Positions 32,297-46,400 of a stretch of 64,000 bases of DNA are shown here, one piece after another (the stretch's first letter is position 1; each line of letters starts with the position of its first letter). The position numbers and the translations under genes are program-made. Below the pieces are notes generated by a model that was not told the DNA's origin, ran no database searches, and saw nothing but the letters and a program-made list of their open reading frames with translations. The DNA comes from Xiphophorus maculatus. Its lineage: Eukaryota; Chordata; Actinopteri; Cyprinodontiformes; Poeciliidae. The stretch spans positions 9,908,501-9,972,500 of the forward strand of contig NC_036447.1 of NCBI RefSeq assembly GCF_002775205.1, given 5' to 3'.

Positions 32297-34197
32297 GGAC
32301 CCCTTTTATGCACATATCAAATCTACAAAATATGCACAACATCAAAATACTATCTGCAGTTTTACTCCTCACTCTGTTTGGTGTAGTAGCCCTTATTATG
32401 TACAATCCTAGGCCATCATTAACCTTCATTTAAATAGGATACATACAGAATATATCGAACATATATGATGTCCAAGCAATTACGCAACATACCAGTATCA
32501 CCACATAAAAAAGTCTAACATGTTAAAACATTAATCTGGACTTCATTAGATTAATAGTCATTAAAGCGTGTAACATGAGTCTTAAAATACAGTACAGTTA
32601 GAGACCTCAAGCTTTGGGTGATGATTTCCTCCTATTTCAGCTCCAATCAATTAACCAATCAAGTTGAGACAAGAACTAACAGGCAAATATTGATTTTTTT
32701 TTTTTTGTCCAGCTGGCTTCTGAACTGAAAATGAAACAACCTAAACTTGAATGACTTGAGGTCAAGGATGTATGTTCAAACGAGAAAATGATTCACTGAG
32801 GCTCAACCATGAATGAATAAAGTCATCTTTTGTGTTTTATTTATACTTTTTGCAACAATTACTATAAATGAAGCACTTTGTTAGGAAAGATAAAGAATTT
32901 CACTGCATTTATTTGTATCAGGAGGATGTTCTTCACTAAAGGTTTTTCTCTTACATTTGACAAACTCCTTAGTCACAAAACCTAGCAACACTCGTTAGGG
33001 ACACACTTCTCGCCAGTGCTTGCAGCAATGATTTGGCATCAGAAAGATTCAAGTCAGAATGGCACTTCTGTTTGTTTTTTATAAGTACAAACACAGTCCC
33101 TGTACACAGAAAGGAGACAAGACTGAGGTTTTTAAAAGCGCTCGACACGGTTGTTTTTATAGGCATGGGCCACTAAATGTTTCTCCTGGTAAGACAGTTT
33201 GAAGTCTGCAAACTGATATCATGACATTTACACAAAGATTTAAAACAAAAACGTATCAGCTTATCTCTGTTTATTCCAGTTTTTTAATCACTATGAGATT
33301 ATTAGTCATTTGACTAGCTTAGCCATATTTAGGATTTTCTTCTTGTAAAGTTCAACATAGTTAATGTCAAGACTATTGTCAACTGCTGGCGCAGCATAGC
33401 CAGTGCAGCTGTTTGAACTGAAATCCCACAAACTGTGAAGATGGAGATTTTTTTGCAAAAACAGAAGAAAACAATGTTTCTTAAAAATAATATCTATTGG
33501 TTAGTAGTAGGGGGCCTCATGGACTTCAAACTGAAACCATGGCATGTTGGACAAATTTAGTAGTTTGAGATCCTTATTATACCTAGTCGGCCCATGCCTA
33601 TATACTGATTCTGAAGGCAATACTTAACAGTAACTCACCCTCTTCAAAACTTAAATTCTTAACCTGTAAAGGTGACTGACGTGTAGCTTAAAGAATCTGT
33701 TTTCATTGAAAAGCTAACTGTTGTGCTATGTGATGCACCTGATGCTTGTATGGACAGAGAAACACCAACGTTCTGTAGGAGTAAACACATTTTTTTCACT
33801 TAAAGAGGATTACGAGAAACTGCTATGACTCAAAAATGGTGTAACACTGTAAGGTGTTGTAGCTGTAACTCCAACCAAGAGGCAGATGTGCAGAAATACT
33901 TTCAGCAGGTGATGTCTTCATGAGAAGGCACCGTTGGATTGAGGAGAAATAGGCAGAAGAGGTAAAAGCAATGCTGTAGTGTTAAATCCGAGGCTTCTTC
34001 TTTGCTGATGTTTTATCATTGAGTTCCACAAGCAACCAGCAGACACAGACAAAGCGCAGGAGGAGTTCGGCTTGAATGATAAGGCTAGGGTTAGTGAAAC
34101 TAGTAGGCTGTGGGACGTCTTAGATCACCGACAGGTGAGACTCTGAACGTGAATGCTGAGGTGATACATCCTGCCAGCTGGCCCCCTGGAAGCAGGT

Positions 34198-34469
34198 TCA
34201 TGGTGCCGGGGGTATTCGCACATCGAGCAGGCTGTAGGCAAAAACGTTCCAGAACACAGCACAGAGCACAAACAAGGTGTAAACGCAGAAAAATATCCAA
34301 AACAGCGACTGCTCCTGAAGCCGTTGCTCATAGTTCTGCAGGACCACCACGCCTAGGGTGAGACCCACCAGGACTCCCCCCAGGTGAGCTACAAAGCTGG
34401 GGTTGGGGCACGGAGGGAAAGCTGGAGGGTAGAACCGCAGCCACACAGCCCGACCAAACTCTACGCTCA
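34198..34469 (-). CDS. rhbdl3 exon 8 (catalytic histidine, last exon)
   Basis: Acceptor gttcacag|TGAGCG. It encodes 89 residues to TGA at 34200-34198, including PSFVAHLGG with His314, the seventh helix ([19 protein letters not shown]) and the end RIPPAP. Confidence 0.95.
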
Positions 34470-37400
34470 CTGTGAACACAGAAAGAGACAAGATGTCAGC
34501 ATGTGACAATACAAAAAATATGTTTTAAATGAGTCACCCCTATATCTCTTAATATCAGATGGAAGATGCAGTCTCCGTGATTAATCTGGCTCTTTTTACA
34601 TCTTTAGGAATCACTTTTAAGTATGGAAAGATGGCAGACAAACATATTCTTGCATAAAGTTCAATCTCAGTCAGATTGGATGGATGGATAGATGTGGTAC
34701 ATTGAAGCCTTGTTTCAATTACCGGTCTTGTTAACACAAGGAAGTGTAGACACAAAAACAGAAAAGAAAGAACAAGTAAGGAATGAAGGAACATAGGGAA
34801 GAGAAGAAAGACAAAGGGAAGGAAGGACTAAAAATGACACTTAAAAGGAATAATTTCAGGAAACAGAAAGATTTTTCCATACTTTACAATTACCAGACGC
34901 AGAAAATACTGAAATAAATTCTGTACTTCTCCATGCTTTTCCAGACTGCATAAGAAATCCGATCATTTAGTTGATCTTCTAAGATTTATAGCGTTTTAAA
35001 AATTATGATAAAGTTTGGAAGAGACAGCACAATTTTAGTCATTCAGTAGTTAAAACAGTTCAGTATTGCCTTCAGTATCAATATGCAGGCATGGGTCTCA
35101 GGAACAAAGAAGAAGAACAACTGTGGTAAAACCCCCCCCCCAAAAAAATAGCATATCAGAGGTGAGCATGGAGGAGAGGCAGATTATTTCCAACTTACTG
35201 CAAACCAGGGCCATGGCCATTCGGAATAACTTAAACTGACACTTCATTCCCGACCAGTTCTAGAAAAACAGAACGAAAGAGAGGATTCAAATATTGGGGA
35301 AAAACACATAAAGTGCCAATGGCACTTCTGGAATTCACACACATGCTCACAAATACACATCATGGCATCAAAGCAACATTAGTATGTGGCCCTTGTTTTA
35401 ATTCAGGTCAATTATGAAAATGTTCAAGACACTCTGACCCTCTGTGGTCTTGCTGTAAGAGATAATATGATTTCAGAATGGAGAATAAAGACAAATACCT
35501 CCATCCTCACCTTGAAAATGATGAGAGGGACCTGCTGGAATCCATGATGGGCAAAATAAGATACAGAGGTTCACTTTGAGGAACAACAAAAGTGTGTTTG
35601 ATTACCTATATTAGACGGGTGGGAGTTACAATAAAGGACAGGAGAGTGCATTGATGGGATTTTATTCACACTCTGTCACATAAGCATGTGCACACACCGG
35701 CACACTTGTGTGATCTTTGAAGAACAGGGAAAAACTGACAGTGAAGAATGTAAGGTATTTGGAGGAGGAGAAGCACCTGCTGGGGTTTCAAACAGGCTCC
35801 TCTCAGGATTAGACGGAATATGAGTGATATCTTCATAGACACACCCATGCATGCAAACACAAAAGCTCACCATTACAACATTGGCCAAATGTGCCGAGAC
35901 AAGGGCGTACACTCCTCCCGACGATCCAACCACCGGAGCCGTCATGTCTGTGACCGACACCGCCAGAGACCCTGCAGTGAAGATGAAGGGTACAAATCTG
36001 TCAAAGGGCTTCTGCTAAAATTAGAAATGCTTAAGGATATCCTTTCCTTTTTCTCAAAATGAAAGCAAAATCTTGCATTTAGATGACCTTAAAGAATAAG
36101 TCAGATGGAGTGAAAAGTACAACTATTAAAGAAAACCTAAGAATTTTCTTACTGTTCACATTGGATTTAGGAAGGAAAGTAGCAAATGCACTTGATTAAC
36201 TGATGATTACCAGTATGATCTCCTCTATAGGAGCCAGAGCTTTGACAATTTGCTGCTTTGGTGTTTACAGGTGAATAGAAACACAATGGCAATGAGGAAA
36301 TGCATCAACAAAGATCTAAGAGAAGCAATTGTTGGTTAGATAGGGTTACCCAAATCAAGATGGGGAATGCTCAAAGAAATAGCAAAAAAAGCAGTTGAGC
36401 TAATATCAAGAATCCACAACCATCAGTTAGCATGTTAAATCATAAGGTTAATGTACAATAATGAAAAAGTCTAAATACGTATGTCTTGTTTGAAGAAAGT
36501 GTATTCCCTCATACGATATTGTGGTGGCTGTGACTTGAGGCCTTGCCAGCAATCCTTAATGAACTAAATCTTGAAAGGAAAAAAAAATCCTCCAGAAAGT
36601 TCAGAAAGTGATAACTGTTGTGGCTAAAACAGGTTTTACAAGCTACCAAATCTTGGCGTGAACTTGAGTTTTTCCCCATGACTTAGTTGACTTTATCCAT
36701 CAAGATTGGCAAACTTAATTTGTTTGCATCCATCTAAAGGTCTTGCACATCAAATGTCATCTGTTGTTCAAGCTGACATTTTATTAACCTTATTTGTAGA
36801 CATTGTTGGGAACACCACATATGTTCCTTTGTATCTCTACACATAAAAATATCAAGTGAAAGCAAGTATTTTGCCCTTTTTCACAAAACTGTAGGCGTTG
36901 TAATGCCAACCTCAACTCTAGGGTCTCCCAGTTCAGAAAGTCATACTGACAGAAAGTATGACTAACTGAATAATTTGCAAAGCTTTGGCCTCTAGTCTAA
37001 TGGATATGTCAACATTGAATGGAATGAAGGCAGCTAACTAGGGAATGTAGGCGTACTGTGTCCTGACAAACAGAAGCTTTCTCTTACTGCACCAGTGCAA
37101 AGTGCAACGTTATGTAGAAAAATAAAAACGAAGAAAAAATAAATTCACACTGGTGCAACTCCTGCAGAGTGCCAGAGTCAAAGAGAGCTGCTGCTTTCCT
37201 TCATACCCATTTATAACACACATAAAAGATCCAATCAAGCACTGAAAAGTTACAGTAAACAGAAAAAACTGCAAAGAAAAGAAAAGAAAAAGAAAGCAAT
37301 TGGGATAATTTATCTTTAACTGTGTTTAGAAGCACATTCTTATTCCGTTTGTAAGTTTTCCTCCTCTGCTTGCCTTAAAATTCTGCACATTACTGAACAA

Positions 37401-40400
37401 GCATTAGGTCAACACAAAATGGAGCAGAAGAATCAATTGTTGAGTGATGTCACATTTTTCTCTTTTCATCTACGATGCCACACATATTATTAATATTAAT
37501 ATTCTTTAAGTAGCAACCCTGTGTATACACATATTCCCCATTACAACATCCAAAATTAAAACATCCGGTCCTTTTCAAATAAATGTAACTGGAGGATGTG
37601 TCTTGTCAAGTTGCTCTACTGCCAAGCAAAGTGAGCAGGACGATAAGGAAAGAAAAATTCTGTCAGAGAACCGCAGAAAAGAGTGGGACCCAAGATCCCA
37701 TAACAAGTATTAGATAACATTTATATGCCAACTGGTTATTTGGGGAGGACACCAGAAATAAGTCTTTCCTACTATTACAAATGTAAACACTGGTCTATTG
37801 GTTGGATGCATCAAAAGTTTGCAGGGGAGTAGCTAAGATGGCATGAAGTGAGAGATTCCTGAAATTGTGCAAACAGGAATGGTCAGAAATGTCTCTCTAG
37901 CCCCAACCCAAGAAAAAAACAGGAATAATAATAATAAAAGTTCAACAGGATATTTTGTTAAAAACAGCTATTTTATAAAATGGGATTTTCTTCCCCCACT
38001 GAATAAATGTCCTCAAACTGAAGCTTGACTTTCCTAAAAAAAAATCATTGTGAGATTATGCTGCTGCAAAGACAGATTAAATTACTTTAAGCCCTTTTTA
38101 CACAGTGTCTTATAACACGGCCTTTTTATCACAGACTGTGAATAAATCTGTCCAGCTCTGTGTGTCACAACATTTAGCTGCATCATTCATTGTATTGTAC
38201 CTTTTGGCCACATTTCCTGCTGTGTTCCCTTGTTTTTAAGAAGACGAGCACAAAATATTGCTTGCCTATTTAGTTTTTCACTGAACAAGCAGCTCCAGAA
38301 GCAGGAAGTTGGAGTTTATATTTCATAGGTCAATGTTACCTGACCTCCTCCTTTCAATGACTTCAAATAGGTAATTAGTGTAAGTTTCATATTTTACCCC
38401 TTTTCTTATTTGTATCTTGAGACTTTGGCTAACTTCCAGATGAGCCAGGATACTGTATGTTAAGCTAATGTGATGTTTGAGTAATTAAGCCAGTGTCCCC
38501 AAAGATTTTCGGGGCCCCCCTATGGATTACAATTAGGGATACTCCAAGTTTTATATATATATATCGTCTACATTATTTTAAAAGATATCGAAAAGAAGTT
38601 GATATTAACATTATTTAAATCCACCACTGCGTTTCTCTCTAAATAAATTGTACAGCAGTACTCCTAGTGATCAAAATCCACTGCTAGGTTTTATTCAGCC
38701 AGAGTTTTACAAATACAGCCTTCATCAGAGCCTCCTCAGTGCCCACAGTAGCTGACTCTTTGGCTTTGTGTGAATACATTATCACACGGACAGGCAGCTG
38801 TGTTCACACCGGCAGTCCCAAAGAGAACATATTGAGATTTTATATTCATGTCTACTACTTCCAGGATGATGTCAGAGTGTGAATTGTGTGTAAAAGGTCA
38901 GTGACCTTTCTCTAGATCATTACTTGATCTCTGAACCAAACTTTGACCTCTTGTAGGTACCAGCTGAGCCCAATTTTGTTTACAAATGGATTGAGGCTAA
39001 ACTACTTTGCTTTATTTACAAACAGTTTATAGTTTAAAATCATGACTTTCATAAGTTTAACAATGAAGCAAATATATTTTATGAAGTTGAAAAATGAAAC
39101 AAATGAATCAGCAAAGTTACAATGACGATCTCTGTCGTATAAGAAATAATTAACACCAATTCAGTTTACTTTTATGTCATTTTATGGTATTTTATTTGTT
39201 TGGCAGACACAAACCAGTGTATGGTTGTGCAAGTTTATTTTGTTTTACAAATAATAATATATAAAAAAATCTCAGCTTCCTTTAATATGATACCGCTAAA
39301 TAAAATCCAGAGCAAGCAATGTCTTCAGAAGTTATATATTTGTTGTGTAATTAAATCTCAAATATCTCAGAAGTATTTTTTAGAGAACACAAAAGAACAA
39401 ACAGCATCATGAAGACAAAGGAACAGACCAAACAGGTCAGGAACAAGGTTAACCTTAAAGTTAGGTTATAAAATAAGAAAAGGAAGAAAAAAAGGCTGAA
39501 AAGCATGTGAGACAGGGTGCAAGTTCATTTTCTAGCAGGACCACAATTGAAAAACTAAAGCTAGACCTATAGTGCAATGGCTTAGATAAAAGCATATGTA
39601 TGAATTTGACTGGCCTAGTCATAGTAAATCAAATTAAGAATCTGAGACAAAACCTAAAAATTGCTCTTCATCCAGTCTGGCTGACTACAAACAAATATTT
39701 CTATTAAACACCTACAACAAGAGGATGAGAAGAATGGTTTTACTCTGTATTGAAAAAGGGGTTTAATTACAAAGGTACACCACACTGTCCAGATTTTCAT
39801 TTGTAAAAAAAAACCAAAAAAAAACCCTTTGAAACCTATTTAGTCTTCTCTTCTCACACCACAAGTATTCATTATTTTGAGTTTTCCTGTCACAAACATA
39901 TTACATGAAGTATAATAAAATTTGAGGGAAGCAAGAAAAGTTTTAATTTTGTTGTTCTGTTTTTCTTTTTGGGAAGACAAATCCTCCAATGTCAGAAAAA
40001 AGTGTAAGAAGTACTTAGAAAAATTAGAGTCTTTTTTACCTGCTTGCCTTTCAGAGCCTCCATAAAACCCCATTTATTCAAAGTTATGAAAGTGTCAACA
40101 TTACACTAATTTACTGAAACTCCATCTACCTTCCTGAGGTGCCATGAACAGAACAGCCTAATTATGTAACATCAATACACATTTCGCTCTACCTCCTGTG
40201 TGTTTAAATGAAACTGCAATTATCAAACTCCTAAGAATATTTAACAAAGAATAATGAAACAAAGAGCTGGAAGCAGAGTTTGATAAAAATAAGCAGTCAC
40301 AAACATCTTTACATACAGTATAAATATTTATATAGAGAGAGCACAATGATGTGCAAATTTCCACTTGTTGTGAAATTGTGCATTTCTGGCAGAACTTTAC

Positions 40401-43400
40401 TGCCAATTACCCAAACCGTCCGATGTGACACTAACCCTAACAGTGCAGCCAACTCGACCACTCTGTGCATCTGCTCTTCTGTTGGTGGTCAATATCTAAT
40501 TAAAACAGCAGACATGTCTGTGTGTGTGTTTTAGTGTGTGCATTGACGATGTGTGATTTATAGTTCAGTTTCCTCCTCATTTTAAGAGTGAGGTTAAAAC
40601 TAAAGGTCACCTCAGCTGGTATCCCGAGGGTCTGTGTCGGTGACCCTTCAGCACACCACACATACAAATAGATTCATGGAGAAACACAGAAATACAAACA
40701 CAGAATAAGTAATGAGTGTTTCAATGAGAGCTCTTTGCAAAAATCTGTTCTTTCCTCTTTTAACACACAGCTCAGCAGGATCTGAGGACTTAGTCATTAC
40801 AGATTCGGTAAATGTAAACAGAACACACACACACTCAACGATCTTTTAAGTCAGCTGAAATGCTTCCGTCTGAGGTTTACAGGGAAGTAGAAGTGGGGTG
40901 TTGACATTTTGTTTTCAAAAGCTGCATCGACTTTTTCTTTCATATCGGATACACTTGACTTTGATTATTTTCCAACTCTCGTACACTTCCTCTCATCTTC
41001 CATATTTAATATCATGGCCTCTCTCTTCCGAGCCTTTCTGATTTATTACCACAAAAAATAGTCTCTCCTCTCTTTCTTCCCTCTGATTATATTTTATTAT
41101 TACTGAGAGTGTTTCTTTGACTGAATTTCATCTTTTTGTTGTCCCCTGTCTTAAATGAATATTGCGGGCCTCTTGATGGGGGACTGAAAACCCCCTACAT
41201 CTCATCACGTCTGCTGGGAAGACAGACAAAACCATCTGTCCTCAAGTCACACAAGAACAGACTTCTTGTCGACTAGTATGTACACAGGGCTGATTCTAAT
41301 ATGTTGTGAAAATGCATTAACATAGACAACAAGCAGATGACGTAACAGGAAAGTGTGTTCAGGATGAAGATTAGAGCTATTGGCCCCACCTGCCAGCGCA
41401 CCACACACGTAGATCAGTCCGATCCTCAGGGCACCATGGACCATTTCAAGAGGCACTCCCACCAGCAGCTGCATGGCCATGTTCAGGCTCAGATGTTCAA
41501 TCCTGTAATGCACATACACACGCGCACACATTAATAGCAGTTATCAAGCCACTGTTAAAAAATAATTATCTAGGCAAGTTGCTGTTGCAGAATTACAGGC
41601 CAATCTCCAATCTCAAAATCTTTCAGTCTGGTTTTCATGTTAAACACAGTACTAAAATTACCCTCATCAATGACATATTATTGTGGGGTACCTCAAGGTT
41701 CCATCCTGGGACCCCTCTCATTTAATATCCATGTGAAATAATCTAGGATTATAACAAGATTAATTACCATAACTACACAGATTATGCACAACTCTACATT
41801 ACAATGTCACCAGGTGACTACTAACCCATTCCAGTGATGATTATGTGCATAAAACAAATCAATCTGTGCCATAACTCTTTCTACATAACTCTTTCTTAGT
41901 GATCAGCCCCGAAATCTGGGTGTAGTGATAGACTCTGACCTGAACCTTCAGAGACACATAAAGACAATTACAAAGTCAGCCTTCTACTATCTGAAGAACA
42001 TTTCCAGGATCTTGCTAGCTGCTAAATCACTGAATAGGTTAGCACCAAAATGCATAGAAATCTGTTGTCGTATAAACCTTCCAGACCCACTCTAGTTGGC
42101 CTGGAAGTTTGAAATTTTCTATTTATTTTTAGTTTGAATAGACAATAGATGCCAGTCTTTAAACATTGAAAACTTTGCATTTGCCTTATAACAAACTTGT
42201 CTTGATTTGCTCTATTAAAATGAGAAATTGTCAACCATTGTATTTTTATGTATTCTGTTGCCGTCATCAAGTACAAAATAGGAAGAAATAAATTTAAAAT
42301 AACCTGTAAAAATCACAGATCATCACATGTTTCTTTTCTATTCAGCAATTTTAAGCTTGTCTGTTCACCACTGTCACCCCAGCTACCATCTATCCCCAGT
42401 AAATTACCATTTTATTATCTCTCTTTATGGCTAAGACTATGTTACCCCTAGGAGTAATTAAATCTGGATGGCCATAATTGAGCTGATGAAAACCACTATC
42501 CACTCCCCACAGATTTATCTGATTATTGCATTATGAATTATTAGTTTTCATGGTAGCACTATCAAAGTGTAAACACATTAGACCAATAAAACCACAAAGA
42601 TAATCCCTTCTCTGTTACCATGACACTAGCTGTAGTAAAAGAGGATCTTACCCTTGTTCTTGATTTGATTTTAATTTCTCACATGTTGACAATTACCAGC
42701 TGCATCTCAGCTTTGCCCAATTACATTTTGTTCTCTTTTTAAAAAAAAAAAAAAACACACACACAAAAAAACAAACTTCAGTTTTGGAAATTGAATTTTT
42801 CACCAATAACATTTCATATGACTCAGTTCCTTAAATATACAACAGATACATGTCAGGTCAAATGTTTAGGCACCCATAACCACTGGTGCAAGTGGAAAAG
42901 AAATGTGTGCTAATGTGTGCTCATGAAGGCTGACATCCCAACCAGATAAATAAATTTGATATTTTATCTAGTTATTGATAACACATAAAATGTTTCATGT
43001 GTTTATCAGAGTATAACATGCTGTATATCAGCAGTACATCATCACAAATAGATGTCATGTTGTAATATTTTACAATGTTACCGGATTAGACTTACCCAGT
43101 ATGCATGAAGACGTAGCTGAAGTACCTCCAGGCTTGGGCTCGGAGCTGGGGATGGTAGGGTAGGGGGCTTTTTAGGAAGGACGGACTGGATACCTGCAGG
43201 ACCAAACGATCCAACTGGATTCCATAATACATGAACGCTGCAACCTAACAGAGCACAGGGAAACAAAGGGGATCAAAGTCATAAATATCGTAAGAATAAA
43301 TAGGAAAACAGAAAATAGAATAGCTTTTTGTGGTATTTTAAGACACCATTGTCTCATGTCTTATGCAGCTCCTTAAGGTTTTTCTTAAGTATTGCCCTAT

Positions 43401-46400
43401 ATTTACCACCTTCCATCTTCCCATTGAGTGGCTTCTCTGCTTTCAGATTAGGAAAAATACTGTATCCCAGCATTATACTTACTGTACATCTCTATGTTTG
43501 GGGCTTGTGTGTTCATTGTGATTGGGACTGTAAGTTATGCCTCCATAGACCAAGTCAAAAAGTTCAGTTTTGGTTAAATTTGAAAGAACACATCCTTCCA
43601 CATGTTTCCTACGACCCTGCATGGTTAGTTGCAATTTGTAAACAAGACTTTTTGAGGTTTTATTTTACCCAATTTTTGCTACTTTTGAAAAAAGTCAGAT
43701 TTGAGATCCGCATGACTAATAGAGTCCAGTCAAAAACTATGTTCACACCCAAGTCATGGATCGTTGAGGATACAATGGGCCTTTTGCACCATATTGCTCA
43801 ATGAAATCTTCAAAATTTCAGATTCGCAGTAAAGTTTTGCTTTGCTCCAAAAAATTCACAAGCAGCATTTTAAAACAAATCTTAATCCTCTCATAAGGTA
43901 TTTTGTTTAATCAAAATCTTACTCCAAAGAAGGGCTAAACTGTAAAAACACATTAACTTTACATTAAATCCTAAAAGTATTCATAACCCTGGTAGACTTA
44001 GATTAACAAGAAAGAAGAAGTTTGTTGTATACAGGAAATGAGAGCGAGATTAAAAGAGAACAATGTGTCTAAATGAAGGATAAATCTTAATATTTATTTG
44101 CTTTAAAGCAATCAAACTTATAATCTTCTTGTAATTGCTGAAGAGCTTTTTAAATTCTTCTGCTGGTATTTCCAAAATGTTAATATTACTTTCAGTCAAC
44201 TGAAACATTTGTAAAATTAAAGAAATCTGCATCTGGCCAAGGTCTGAATTATATTGGGCGGTTTAGTTCCTTCTTAGCCAATTTACCTCTGCGATGGTGA
44301 TAGCCAGGATGAACCATGGAGGGGGGCAGTATGTGTAGCTGTCAAAGTACCACTTGCGGTCAACCTCGCGGGGCAACGTTTCATAGGCAACATGGCGAAC
44401 CAGCCGCTGGGACAGCCCCAAGCCCACCTCATCTCTGAGACTGCAGCCCTTCAGCTGCCTGCTGCCCTGCAGAATGGCCCTCCGGAAACTATTGGAGCGC
44501 TTGTTGCTCATCTGCCCAAGAGAAAGAAGAGAAGTAGAGAGGATTAGGAGATTGTTGGAAAGGGCAGAGAGGTTAATGATATGTTAAAGATTAGAGAGGC
44601 TTATTATTAAGATACTTTAAGTGACGTCATCGGACATTATTATCACATAAGCTGCGCTATTACCCAGTCACCAGTATACCCACTACTTCATTGTGTTTCT
44701 GAACTCATCATATTGATTTGTGTGGCAACATCGTATCACTCTGAAGCTGTATAATTCACTTTAAAAACATTGATCACAGCAATGTATTCATTAATCCTTC
44801 AAACGTTCACATTTTATGTTACCTAATACATTAGTGTGCTAAAGCATGTGTGCTAACACCACTCCCAGATGAATGTGTTTCTCTTTCGTGGCTCCAGCCA
44901 CATCAAGGGCTTGGTTTTGTTTGACTTATTTCAGTTTCCTGATATACTACAGACTAAACCTATAATATACAGGTTCTCTGTTGTGGTATTCACTAAAGGT
45001 GTTAGAGATGAACTATTTATAAGCTGAAGTATCGAGATGATTTACTATAGGATGGACTGTAGCGGGAAGCAAATAATTAGAGCTAGCTGGCAGGATGTGG
45101 TGCAAACATATTATAGTCCTAACAACAAATGCAATCTACTGGAACTAGAGCTACTATTTATATTGGACTTGATACTGATGTCATTCTTGGATTCAACATT
45201 TGACTGAAAAAATTTACTTAAAGCATGTAGTGGCTTTTTAAATTATTTTACAAATATTTAGATCACAGTGAAACTACATAATTGACAGCAGTAGATATTT
45301 TATATTCATTTTTTTTCACAGACAAAACACATGAGGGTATTTACAAATTTGAAACTGATGAAGCAGTATTAAGATTTTTTGTTTGTAAAATTAAATTAAG
45401 TTTATCAGAGTCATAAACAGATGTAACCCCACTGAAGAATAAGTTCACAGTCAGAACATTTTTTTTTTTCTGTGAGAGGTCCAGCAGCTCAAATTATTAT
45501 CCCATATTCAAATATTTTAAATACATTCTTTAACCTGTTTTAATCCACTTGTTTTCAGAAATCCCACAATAAAATACTGCTGTTGTACAGTCTTGTCATT
45601 GATGTAAAATAAGAATATGCCGTGCATTAATGCCAACAAAGAACAACTTGATCAAACTGATCAGCCATTTTGCAACACATTTCTAACACCTGAAGGCTTT
45701 TCATTACTAAAAACCATCATAAAATAATTCAAGGAATTAAAGAGAAAAAGATTAAGCGGAGTTCAGAGAGATCTGTGTCAGGTTTTATAAACACTTTTAT
45801 CCCAGAGGACTTTGAAATGCTTTTCAGTCAAACAGCAAAATTACACATAATCCAAATGTACCTTCCAGGTAACCGCATTAAATCTGCTTCCTTTCTGCTC
45901 ACAATAAGTCAGCAACAGAGCAACAGGCAGGATATTATGCTGAGAATATTAAGCAGGATTTCAGCTGTCAGTGTGGGAAGCTGGCTGTATTTATGGTCAG
46001 GACCTCGAGCCTTGCTAACAATGACTATTCACAATAAATCAATCGTCACATTGATTGAAAGAACACAATGTGACAAGAGCCAAGAGAGAAACTAACTTCT
46101 TAAACAATTGAAGAAAAGTACAAATGAATATAAGAGCAAAGAGAAATAATAATGGTCATAACACTGATCTCCATATGGTCCTCAATTATGTTTTCAATTG
46201 ATCCATAATAATCCATAACCCTGCTCCGGCAACTTTAGATTTATGTGTCTTAAAACTTGGACAACATGTGCTTCAAAATATGATTTCAACAAAACAGGAA
46301 ACTATTTCTGTTTGACTTGCGCTTTATGTAGAAGAGGACAACTTTATTCACACCCGTTGCACATTGTGAGAGTCTTTAGGAGAATTTAATGTCCTACATT

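Larger units (their letters stand above)
31197..34197. other. znf207-rhbdl3 interval, mostly rhbdl3 3' UTR
   Basis: No coding exon is seen. The part from about 32270 to 34197 is probably the rhbdl3 3' UTR on the minus strand. The remainder is znf207 upstream sequence. An open frame at 31399-31653 resembles no family that I know. Confidence 0.45.
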
